A stretch of 5,701 nucleotides of DNA from NCBI GenBank assembly GCA_002714465.1, contig PAXL01000020.1:7758-13458 (forward strand), written 5' to 3'. Positions 1 through 5,701 of this stretch are shown piece after piece. Origin of the DNA: Gemmatimonadota bacterium. GTDB lineage: Bacteria; Latescibacterota; UBA2968. The notes under the pieces are model-generated. The model saw only the letters and a list, made by a program, of their open reading frames with translations, ran no database searches and was not told where the DNA came from. Within the stretch, counting starts at the first letter, position 1. Every line of letters begins with the position of its first letter. The position numbers and the translations under genes are program-made.

Positions 1-238
1 ATCCACGAGAGCAGAGAAAATCCCATCAGGTGGCAAATAATCGTGCCGATATCTGCGACAATCAGGATCCAACCCGACTAGCAGGGCTTCATACAAAGAC
101 GATCTTCAGAGCGCTCAATCGCCTTGATCTGGAACTGTTCTATCAGAAGTCCGCAATGCCCGATACGATTCGAGCAAAGAACTCCCGGTAGCCCCTCCTA
201 CACTTCCAGTCCCGTCCAGCAATTGGCAATATCACGAG
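1..238 (-). pseudogene. Possible decayed gene running off the left edge; weak GH4-like C-terminal similarity
   Basis: Three short minus-strand stretches in three frames read like consecutive parts of one protein: ELVILPIAGRDWKC through YREFFARIVSGIADF (to TGA at 145-143), then LLIEQFQIKAIERSEDRL (about 149-96), then LYEALLVGLDPDCRRY and LPPDGIFSALVD, open through position 1. The last two resemble the pattern near the C-terminus of NAD- and metal-dependent glycoside hydrolase family 4 enzymes, roughly 'V..QE..VEAA..GDR.LLYQALL.DP......EI..LVD'. This is recalled family knowledge and not an alignment, and the catalytic N-terminal half is not visible. A TTG at 96 could instead start a new 32-codon-plus partial gene that leaves the window. 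The frameshifts may be decay or sequence errors. Confidence 0.28.
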
Positions 239-351
239 CTCGGTAGCGTTTAAAGGAGGCTTTGATCTCCGCCAACGGCACCCGTTACGGATGAGAGATC
301 GAGTACGCGCGTCCATTCGAGTATTTCGCGTTCTCGACCAAGCCCCTTCGC

Positions 352-368
352 AATCGGGCCGGCCGATT
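352..368. repeat. Short perfect inverted repeat (6-bp arms, 5-nt loop)
   Basis: AATCGG at 352-357 pairs with CCGATT at 363-368 around GCCGG. It lies just beyond the stop of the small overlapping frame, but no T-run follows on either strand, so it is not a typical intrinsic terminator. It could be a chance palindrome. Confidence 0.3.
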
Positions 369-369
369 C

Positions 370-561
370 TCACGCACGCACGAGTGGACTCACAGAGAAG
401 TGACTGATGTCTCGGTCTAGGTATGCTTCACCCAGACGTTCAGCCGGAGCTGTGCCGAAATCCGAAGGAGCGGGATCCGCAACCACGCCACATTCCGGCT
501 TCACGTGGCGAACGAGATCCTGCGTCAACGCGGGCGCATCATCGGATTGCCCATCGCTCAT
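370..561 (-). CDS. Small hypothetical ORF overlapping the esterase 3' end; may be a decayed fragment
   Basis: An ATG at 561 lies inside the last codons of the esterase (overlap 23 nt) and opens a 63-residue frame beginning MSDGQSDDAPALTQ and ending in SPLVRA at TGA 370-372. Codons are rich in G at the first position, as in the real genes here, and the same frame continues past the stop for another 39 codons (GLGREREILEW, TRVLDLSSVTG) to TAA at 252-250. This suggests a longer ancestral frame interrupted by a stop. There is no clear ribosome site; a GTG at 585 is an alternative start. I do not recognise the protein. An open frame on the opposite strand covers the same bases, so this could be chance. 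Confidence 0.22.
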   Translation of the reverse strand: MSDGQSDDAPALTQDLVRHVKPECGVVADPAPSDFGTAPAERLGEAYLDRDISHFSVSPLVRA

Positions 562-2434
562 CGAAAAACCCGCAGGCAACGACACCCTCTTGTGGTCGAC
601 GATCCCATTCCACCTCCGTATCTAGGACGGCCCAGTCCGGCAGCTTGGGTGTCTGTGTCGCGTTGCTCATGCTCCCGCTGGGTGCAAATGTGAACCCACT
701 GTTCAGGACCACATACCGTTCGGGATTCAGGGGGTTAGGGTAAACAAACACAGGCACGCGCGTCGATTCAGAGGCTCGAAAGTCCCCAGCAACGATCCCT
801 TCATCACTCCACTCGATCGGAAGCTGTTCGGCGATTCGTTCGTAGATCTTGTTGCTGGAGGGATCTCCCCAGAGCACGAGATGACAAGATTCGATGTCAC
901 TGTCTTCGATCCCGTTATCGCGTTTAACGAGCGGGTCACCCCTGAACTGCATCTTCCACTGGTAAATCGCGTTCTCCTGTTCCTGTCTGATCCACTCCGA
1001 TGCGTCGCTGCTCACGCTCGGTGTCCCGGTTGGCGTCACCATCATAAATCGGCTCATGAAGGCGTCATCGATGGGGCCGTGGAGCCCTTGGCGTTTCCGA
1101 ATCCCCGTCAGCCGGCCCGTCGACCAGTCACCGTTCTTGACGAGATAAAGAACCCAATCCTGGCCAGCAACAACTCTGGGCCCAATGAGCTTTTGCCCGT
1201 CAATTTTGATCTCAGGATTTGTGTCCCTCTCGAAGGGACAGTCTTCTTCAGAAAAATCAATCGTCAATGCTGCGACCCCTTCGGTATTGATCGCGACTCC
1301 GCCTGAAACGAGATCGGCGTTAACCCGAGACCGTTCCCAATGCTTTTCGAGCGCGTCTACCTGAATCCAGAGCATCCGATTGTATTTCAGTGTGTAGAGC
1401 GTAAACCGAATCCGATCTGGCGTCAGGTTACGGCCCTTCTCCACAAGTGGAACAAGTAATCGCTCGATCTCCGCCTTCGAGTCGTCATCATACTCGTGCC
1501 CCATACCGGGACCGATGATATGCGGCAGGTCCAGACCCTCTGCGGCCATGTGCTCTGCCATGATATCGGACGCCTGCATCTGCTTGTCGTTCTCCCCGCT
1601 GTAGGCGATCGTCGGGCACTGATGAAGGTTGCCAGCGACTTTGGTCGCGTCGTAAAGTGCCCACAACTTCTGTTCCCACCACGGCGGCTGCTCTTCGCGC
1701 TCCGCGACGTCCTGATAGACGGCTGTTTCCGCGAATCCAGCTCCGGGTGTCGCGGCAGCCCATTCGCCCGCGTAGTGCGTTGACAGGTGCCACGTTGCCG
1801 CGCCTCCCATGGAGAAACCCCTCACACAAATCTTGTTATCATCAATACCGTATTGCGACTTCGCGTGCTCGATAGCCTCGAACGTATCGACTTCACCCCC
1901 GAACTTCATGGCGTTGCAGTACCGACCATAGGTGTGCAGAACAAATGTGTCATCGGGTGTGAATCTCCCCGGATCTGTCGTTCTTTCGACAAGGAATCGA
2001 AGTTCTGTACCCTTGGCATTTCGGCCATGATGCCATATATCCAACCGATGCTGGCGCTCATTCGACGGATCGTATTTGTCGGGAACTACAAGACCGTAGG
2101 GCTGAACCGAATCGTCGAGATCCGATCGGTAGCCCCGTACGACCAACCCGGTCTCCACAGTCCAGGGAGCAAGTCCGGATTCTAGCTCTCCCAGACGTCC
2201 CATCCCGATCTCGAGAAGACGCGCGGCATACTCTAGGTCTGAATTCTCATAGAAGACCTCTTGCTCGAGCGCGTAGAGCACGGCGTTTGCGAAAATTTCA
2301 ACATCCGGCAGCAGATCCGTATGGCCTTCGATAGAGTCGATCGACTGGCAGAGCCGATTCACTTTCGAAAAAAGCTCATCGCGCGCCTGTTGAGGAATAT
2401 CGATGCCCTTTTCAGGGACCACTCGTTTTTTCAC
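539..2434 (-). CDS. Alpha/beta-hydrolase (prolyl-oligopeptidase-like serine esterase/peptidase) with long C-terminal region
   Basis: A 631-residue protein. Residues about 1-90 are mostly helical in character and lead into PWTVETGLVVRGYRSDLDDS and VQPYGLVVP (about 90-118), a junction I recognise from large planctomycete-type hydrolases annotated as prolyl oligopeptidase family. The alpha/beta-hydrolase core follows: HHGRN at 135-139 as the oxyanion-loop region, nucleophile elbow GFSMGG at 206-211 (S208), a likely acid at D283 in YSGENDKQ, and a likely base at H313 in GMGHEYDD, a complete Ser-Asp-His triad in normal order. Residues about 335-631 form a second region with LHGPIDDAFMSRFMMV (451-466) and LVLWGDPSSN (519-528), conserved in this family but of unknown role. 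There is no signal peptide or membrane segment. The start is GTG with no convincing ribosome site; the frame is open further upstream without another usual start codon. It lies 14 nt after the broken oxidoreductase. An ester-bond substrate is a guess; peptidase activity is the alternative. Confidence 0.85.
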   Translation of the reverse strand: MKKRVVPEKGIDIPQQARDELFSKVNRLCQSIDSIEGHTDLLPDVEIFANAVLYALEQEVFYENSDLEYAARLLEIGMGRLGELESGLAPWTVETGLVVRGYRSDLDDSVQPYGLVVPDKYDPSNERQHRLDIWHHGRNAKGTELRFLVERTTDPGRFTPDDTFVLHTYGRYCNAMKFGGEVDTFEAIEHAKSQYGIDDNKICVRGFSMGGAATWHLSTHYAGEWAAATPGAGFAETAVYQDVAEREEQPPWWEQKLWALYDATKVAGNLHQCPTIAYSGENDKQMQASDIMAEHMAAEGLDLPHIIGPGMGHEYDDDSKAEIERLLVPLVEKGRNLTPDRIRFTLYTLKYNRMLWIQVDALEKHWERSRVNADLVSGGVAINTEGVAALTIDFSEEDCPFERDTNPEIKIDGQKLIGPRVVAGQDWVLYLVKNGDWSTGRLTGIRKRQGLHGPIDDAFMSRFMMVTPTGTPSVSSDASEWIRQEQENAIYQWKMQFRGDPLVKRDNGIEDSDIESCHLVLWGDPSSNKIYERIAEQLPIEWSDEGIVAGDFRASESTRVPVFVYPNPLNPERYVVLNSGFTFAPSGSMSNATQTPKLPDWAVLDTEVEWDRRPQEGVVACGFFDERWAIR

Positions 2435-2448
2435 GGTCGGCTCGTCTA

Positions 2449-2865
2449 TTAGATTAGATGAATGCGGAGAGTTTCGGCCAACACTGAAAACATCAGCCCC
2501 AGCCCAAAACCAGCCGGCACGTAGAGTGAATGCCCATCGAGCTCAAGCGCATCGGCTTTCGACGCAGTATTGGTGATCGATTTCTCAATAAAGGCGTGAC
2601 TGCCCGCCTCGAGTTCGGCCATACCCATCGATTTGCGCAGATCGTCTGGCGTGGCTATCACAATTGCATCCGTTTCGATGTCACGGAGCATAGCCTCGTA
2701 ATCTGACCAGACGTTCCTACGCGTCTCATCCACATGTCCTGATCGGCTTCCTCGTTTAGATCAGCGATCGCAACCAAGCCGTCGCGCTCAGAGCGCCGGG
2801 ACTTCGCTTGCGAAACCTGCACCCCGTTCATTGAGCCGCACAACCTCAAATCCCAGCGTATCCAT
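2449..2865 (-). pseudogene. Broken Gfo/Idh/MocA-family oxidoreductase remnant (N-terminal NAD-binding domain)
   Basis: Three pieces of one Rossmann domain are spread over two frames. Frame one, from an ATG at 2865 just past the sulfatase stop, gives GAGFASEVPAL (the glycine-rich loop) and hits TGA at 2790-2788. The frame offset by one carries ERDGLVAIADLNEEADQ (second strand with its acidic end) at about 2789-2739. The original frame then resumes with DETRRNVWSDYEAML, RDIETDAIVIATPDD and GMAELEAGSHAFIEKSITNT, matching the family's YxDYEEML..DAVxIATP..H....ALEAGKHVxxEKP pattern, although P of EKP is S here. After about residue 70 of the last segment similarity stops, and a short unrelated tail ends at TAA 2449. 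The whole C-terminal substrate domain (around 200 residues in intact members) is absent. The locus cannot make a working enzyme unless the frameshifts are assembly errors, and even then it is truncated. Intact relatives oxidise or reduce sugars and cyclitols. Confidence 0.78.
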
Positions 2866-2866
2866 A

Positions 2867-4360
2867 TCAAAGATATTCGAACGGTTTGCCTTTCTCAGTC
2901 TGACCAGCACCGTGCAAGCCAGCATCATCCGGTGTCGGCCATCTCATCGAATACTGCCTGCCAACATCGCGCTTGTAACCCGAATTCCAGTAGTTACTCG
3001 CAGCCATCCAGTCAAGGGTGTGGACCAGAAGCGCCTGCCGGATGCCTGCGTGTGATTTACTATCCCACAGGTTCTGCAGCTCGTGCGGATCGGAAACGAG
3101 GTCATACAACTCCCCCGCCTGCTGCCCAATGTAGTAAACCAACTTGTGTGTCTTCGTACGGAACATGATCTGGTAGTTGTCCTCGCAGCAGACATACTTC
3201 CGTGGTGTTGTCTCACGCCCGTCTAGGTAGGGCGACAACGTCCGACCTTCCATATACGTCGGCACATCAATACCGGCTGCTTCGAGAATACTGGGACCGA
3301 GATCGATCAGCGATACGAGATCGTTGACTGTTCGCGGCTGTTTCATCGAGCTTCCCGTACGGATGATCAGAGGAATGTGCACGATCGGGTCATACATAAG
3401 CCACTTGTAGGCAAGCTTGTGGTCACCGAGCAGCTCACCGTGATCAGAGCAGAAAATCACGATGCTGTTCTCAAGGTATCCTTTGGCCTCCAGAGCACCG
3501 ATCACACGCCCTATCTGCTCATCGACAGTCGTGATCTTCGCATAGTAATGACGACGCATGTGCGCGATATCGTCCTCGTTCGCACTCGCAATGTCGATCT
3601 GCGACTCATGCTTCGTGTTTGCGTGGAAGTGCTGATGCGTCAGGTGCTGAGGCGGCTTCTCATCCAACTCACCTTCTCGAAAAACTCTCGGCGGGACCTC
3701 CCGATCGTCGTATAGCTCCAGATGACGAGGTAGCGGATCCCACGGCTCGTGTGGACCGGTCAGCCCGATCTGCAAGAACAGCGGTTTCTGACTCTGATTC
3801 GTCTCGATCCAACGGACCGCAGAGTTCCCGATGAACACATCACTGTGGAATCGTTCCTCTTCATGCCAGACAATCCCCTGATACTTGCGCAACCAATCCG
3901 AGTCTGTCTGGTTCCGGTCGTTCGGTCTCGTGATCCCGTGGAGCGTCATATACTTGCCCCAGTCGTCATCCACACCGCCCATCGCGTGTGTCTTATTGGT
4001 CGGGTTCTCCACGATGATTCGATCGTGGAAACCGCCGGATATGTCCCTCGGAGTGAAGTGCATCTTTCCGATGTTCGCACAATGATACCCTGCATCCGCC
4101 AGATCCTGAACCCAGCACCTGTGAGTCTGCCAGTTTTGGAAGCTGTAGACACCGGTCGTGTGTGGATACATTCCCGTGAAGATCGCCGCCCGTGAAGCCA
4201 CGCAGGTCGCCCCCGGACAGTATGCCTGCCTGAACGAGATCCCCTCCTGAACCAATCGGTCCACGTTTGGCGTTAGCATCTGATCGTAACCCCACGCCCC
4301 AACCGTATCCCACCGCTGCTGGTCCGTCATGATCAGAATAATGTTCGGCTGCTCTGCCAA
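2867..4360 (-). CDS. S1-family (formylglycine-dependent) sulfatase, cytoplasmic
   Basis: A complete 497-residue type I sulfatase of the alkaline-phosphatase superfamily, which hydrolyses sulfate esters using a Ca2+-bound formylglycine. The maturation motif CVASRAAIFTG lies at residues 53-63: C53 would be converted to formylglycine, with S56 and R57 in the C-x-P/A-S-R pattern. Predicted metal ligands are D13/Q14 in MTDQQR (this subset has DQ rather than DD) and D306/H307 in SDHGELLGDH. Other active-site candidates are K99 and H101 (GKMHF), H204 (GPHEPWDP) and K319 (AYKWLMYDP). The C-terminal subdomain has the usual ELYDLVSDPHELQNLW at about 417-432. The start is TTG with a good ribosome site; the next ATG (residue 11) would delete the first beta strand and the metal-binding segment. 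There is no signal peptide, so action on an imported small substrate is inferred. A maturase (FGE or anSME) must be encoded elsewhere. Choline-sulfatase-like and sugar sulfatases both look like this; the substrate is unknown. Confidence 0.95.
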   Translation of the reverse strand: MAEQPNIILIMTDQQRWDTVGAWGYDQMLTPNVDRLVQEGISFRQAYCPGATCVASRAAIFTGMYPHTTGVYSFQNWQTHRCWVQDLADAGYHCANIGKMHFTPRDISGGFHDRIIVENPTNKTHAMGGVDDDWGKYMTLHGITRPNDRNQTDSDWLRKYQGIVWHEEERFHSDVFIGNSAVRWIETNQSQKPLFLQIGLTGPHEPWDPLPRHLELYDDREVPPRVFREGELDEKPPQHLTHQHFHANTKHESQIDIASANEDDIAHMRRHYYAKITTVDEQIGRVIGALEAKGYLENSIVIFCSDHGELLGDHKLAYKWLMYDPIVHIPLIIRTGSSMKQPRTVNDLVSLIDLGPSILEAAGIDVPTYMEGRTLSPYLDGRETTPRKYVCCEDNYQIMFRTKTHKLVYYIGQQAGELYDLVSDPHELQNLWDSKSHAGIRQALLVHTLDWMAASNYWNSGYKRDVGRQYSMRWPTPDDAGLHGAGQTEKGKPFEYL

Positions 4361-4367
4361 TCTTTTA

Positions 4368-4372
4368 CCCTC
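4368..4372 (-). promoter_or_regulatory. Ribosome binding site deciding the TTG start of the sulfatase
   Basis: The minus strand reads GAGGG, then seven bases (TAAAAGA), then TTG at 4360. Spacing is close to ideal, and the encoded MAEQPNIILIMTDQQ matches the normal sulfatase N-terminus, so TTG is preferred over the internal ATG ten codons later. Confidence 0.7.
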
Positions 4373-4388
4373 GATCTAAGTTTTCAAC

Positions 4389-5450
4389 TTACACGCGTTT
4401 TTCATTCTTCAATTTCAGCCCCACCTTTTCCCCTTCCTCGCAGATCTGCTCCCAGGTCCGGTCGTCAACAAGAATCCCTTCGTGTTGGACACGCTCCGCG
4501 GTTCGATACTCTGGTTCTCCCGGGATCAGAATCTCGTCAACTCCAGGGGCCGTGCGGCTTGATTTGACGTGCCTGATCAACGACTCGAACTCGTCGTAGT
4601 ACTCGTCCAGGTCCGCAAAATGCTCGATGTTGTAAACATTCAGGAATACACCGTTGCTAATCATCGTTCGTGACCCGTTTGCACAGCCGAGACCGCTCAT
4701 AAGCCCGCCCAGCACTTCAACCATCATACTCAGTCCTGTTCCCTTGTGGGCAACCACGCCGCCAAGCGGCAGAATCGCACCGGGAGGATTTGACTTGAAG
4801 TCGTTCGGATCGTTCGTCGGGTTGCCGTAACTATCGATAAGCCAACCACTGGGCACGCTTTCTCGTTTGTTCAACGCCACGCGGATCTTCCCTTCAGCAA
4901 CAACCGAAGTAGTCATATCGACCATCAACGGCTCAGCATCGCAACGCGGTGCAGCAAAAGCCAGCGGATTCGTAGACAGCTTACCGTCTAATCCTCCAAA
5001 TGGTGCGATCTGATACCCCAGATTACCGGCGTTAACGAAAATCTGTCCAATGAAGCCCTGTTTCGCGGCCATCAATGGGTAGGCACCAGCTCGGCCAATA
5101 TGGCTTGTGTTCCTAAGAGAGACGGTCCCCACACCACTTAGCTTTGCTTTCTCCATCGCGAGCTCTGTCGCGAATGTCGCCCCGACCTGTCCCATAGCTC
5201 CACCTGCGTCAACAACCGCAGCTGCCGGGTGATCGCGCACGATTGTGGGCTTGGACTTCGGATTGAAGCGCCCCTCCCGAATCGCCCGAGCGTATTCGTA
5301 GTACCGGATCGCACCGTGCGAGTCGTGCCCGAACAGGTTGGACTCAACCAGATGATCCACGACCGCTTTAGCATCTCCCGGATCGCAGCCTGCTGCAGAA
5401 AACAACTTGTATCCAATGTCTCTGAGTTCCTGCGGCGTGAACCTTGGCAT
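4389..5450 (-). CDS. Ldh2/MDH2-family NAD(P)-dependent 2-hydroxyacid (malate/L-lactate type) dehydrogenase
   Basis: A 353-residue protein, the usual length for the malate/L-lactate dehydrogenase (Ldh2, YlbC/ComC) family. These cytoplasmic enzymes are unrelated to classical Rossmann-fold lactate dehydrogenases and reduce 2-oxo acids, or oxidise 2-hydroxy acids, with NAD(P)H/NAD(P)+. Visible family signatures are GHDSHG at residues 41-46 (H45 is the conserved active-site region histidine), NTSHIGRAGAYP around 114-125, the nucleotide-binding STNPLAFAAP at 159-168, DMTTS at 178-182 followed by EGKIR, and HKGTGLSMMVEVLGG at 235-249. The C-terminus (about 308-345) has the family's IPGEPEY...GI.VDDRTWEQI pattern. 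The ATG start follows a purine-rich Shine-Dalgarno. It is the first gene of a same-strand run, 28 nt ahead of the sulfatase. Substrate cannot be read from sequence: malate, lactate, ureidoglycolate, sulfolactate and diketogulonate are all used within this family. The frame is intact and no key motif is missing. Confidence 0.93.
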   Translation of the reverse strand: MPRFTPQELRDIGYKLFSAAGCDPGDAKAVVDHLVESNLFGHDSHGAIRYYEYARAIREGRFNPKSKPTIVRDHPAAAVVDAGGAMGQVGATFATELAMEKAKLSGVGTVSLRNTSHIGRAGAYPLMAAKQGFIGQIFVNAGNLGYQIAPFGGLDGKLSTNPLAFAAPRCDAEPLMVDMTTSVVAEGKIRVALNKRESVPSGWLIDSYGNPTNDPNDFKSNPPGAILPLGGVVAHKGTGLSMMVEVLGGLMSGLGCANGSRTMISNGVFLNVYNIEHFADLDEYYDEFESLIRHVKSSRTAPGVDEILIPGEPEYRTAERVQHEGILVDDRTWEQICEEGEKVGLKLKNEKRV

Positions 5451-5701
5451 CCCGTTCCTTCCTTCCTACATCCCTTGCTTTTTCTTCCGTGCGGTTCATC
5501 TTAGTAAAACTTTTGAGTCCCCGCTTACTATGAACATCCCGCAATATAGAGTGCGCTTGGATAACCGGCCACTCAGACCTGTGCGGGAAGCGGCAGTTAG
5601 GAGTAGGCTTCGTGTAGGTGTCGGGAGCGTGGGACAGGGTTTCCGACTCATCAAACAGGCGCTGAAGAAAGAGATGGAGCATGACGAGAACTGATTCCAT
5701 C
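5451..5701. other. Region upstream of the dehydrogenase, probable promoter region of the operon
   Basis: Apart from the ribosome site next to the dehydrogenase, I find no recognisable gene here. A TATATT at about 5542-5547 read on the minus strand could be a -10 element, but the matching -35 position (TGGCCG at a 17-nt spacing) is poor, so no promoter is called. A 54-codon plus-strand frame (5530-5694) has no ribosome site and no recognised family; a minus-strand frame over the same bases enters the dehydrogenase in another frame. Neither is supported as a gene. Confidence 0.35.
5455..5467 (-). promoter_or_regulatory. Ribosome binding site of the Ldh2-family gene
   Basis: On the minus strand the bases read AGGAAGGAAGGAA followed by CGGG and the ATG at 5450. 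Three overlapping AGGAA units give several possible pairings with the 16S rRNA tail, the nearest leaving about five bases to the start. It supports ATG 5450 as the start. Confidence 0.6.

Larger units (their letters stand above)
1..538. other. Gene-poor left flank
   Basis: No intact gene with a recognisable product occurs in these 538 nt. The stretch holds the two minus-strand coding-like traces described separately and a short inverted repeat at 352-368. No tRNA, transposase, terminal repeat or hairpin-plus-T-run terminator for the upstream operon is visible. The plus-strand frames covering 407-743 run antisense to the esterase end and encode arginine/serine/proline-rich products typical of shadow frames. 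Confidence 0.5.

Noticed and set aside
143..373. 76-codon minus-strand open frame as a gene in its own right
   Set aside because: The first half is arginine-rich and shadow-like; only the last 30 or so codons look coding, and these are better explained as part of the possible decayed locus.
371..383. CACG tandem motif
   Set aside because: Only about three copies of a 4-base unit; too short to be a meaningful repeat.
881..1306. 141-codon plus-strand open frame
   Set aside because: It is antisense to the esterase, whose motifs and length are convincing, and its product has no recognisable domain.
3377..3715. 112-codon plus-strand open frame
   Set aside because: It is antisense to the sulfatase region carrying the SDHGE metal site; no ribosome site or family resemblance.
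3749..4195. 148-codon plus-strand open frame
   Set aside because: It lies wholly antisense to the sulfatase catalytic domain and is a shadow frame.
5368..5700. 110-codon minus-strand open frame reaching into the dehydrogenase start
   Set aside because: It overlaps the first 83 nt of the dehydrogenase in another frame, has mixed composition and no recognised family; the dehydrogenase start has a strong ribosome site of its own.
1..5701. CRISPR array, insertion sequence, tRNA or toxin-antitoxin/defence module
   Set aside because: No regularly spaced direct repeats, transposase motifs, terminal inverted repeats, tRNA-like cloverleaf or defence domains were seen on either strand.

Overview
This window looks like accessory carbohydrate or organic-acid catabolism DNA from a free-living or host-associated environmental bacterium. 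The three intact genes are an S1-family sulfatase, a Ldh2-family malate/lactate-type dehydrogenase and an alpha/beta-hydrolase of a type known to me mainly from planctomycete-like genomes. Together with a Gfo/Idh/MocA remnant, they are typical of Planctomycetota, Verrucomicrobiota/Lentisphaerota or Poribacteria-like lineages. That placement is inferred from gene content only; there is no rRNA or other marker. Base composition is moderate, roughly half G+C by eye.

All confident coding is on the minus strand, so transcription runs from high to low coordinates. The order is Ldh2-family dehydrogenase (5450-4389), a 28-nt gap, sulfatase (4360-2867), a broken Gfo/Idh/MocA oxidoreductase remnant (about 2865-2449), a 14-nt gap, and a large serine esterase/peptidase-like hydrolase (2434-539). 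The tight spacing suggests one transcription unit, probably started in the 250 nt right of the dehydrogenase. The sulfatase starts at TTG behind a good Shine-Dalgarno; the esterase most likely starts at GTG with a poor one.

The left 538 nt has no intact gene. On the minus strand it carries short coding-like stretches in different frames. One of them, running off the left edge, weakly resembles the C-terminal region of NAD-dependent glycoside hydrolase family 4 enzymes. If so, the cassette lost both a glycosidase and a sugar oxidoreductase, or the assembly contains frameshift errors here.

The likely theme is breakdown of a sulfated, esterified sugar or sugar-acid: the sulfatase removes sulfate, the esterase cleaves an ester or similar bond, and the dehydrogenase interconverts a 2-hydroxy and a 2-oxo acid. 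None of the three proteins has an obvious signal peptide, so the substrate would be imported first. I see no CRISPR array, transposase, tRNA, defence gene or clearly new system. The most notable features are the two decayed loci flanking intact genes and the cytoplasmic sulfatase/esterase/dehydrogenase combination.
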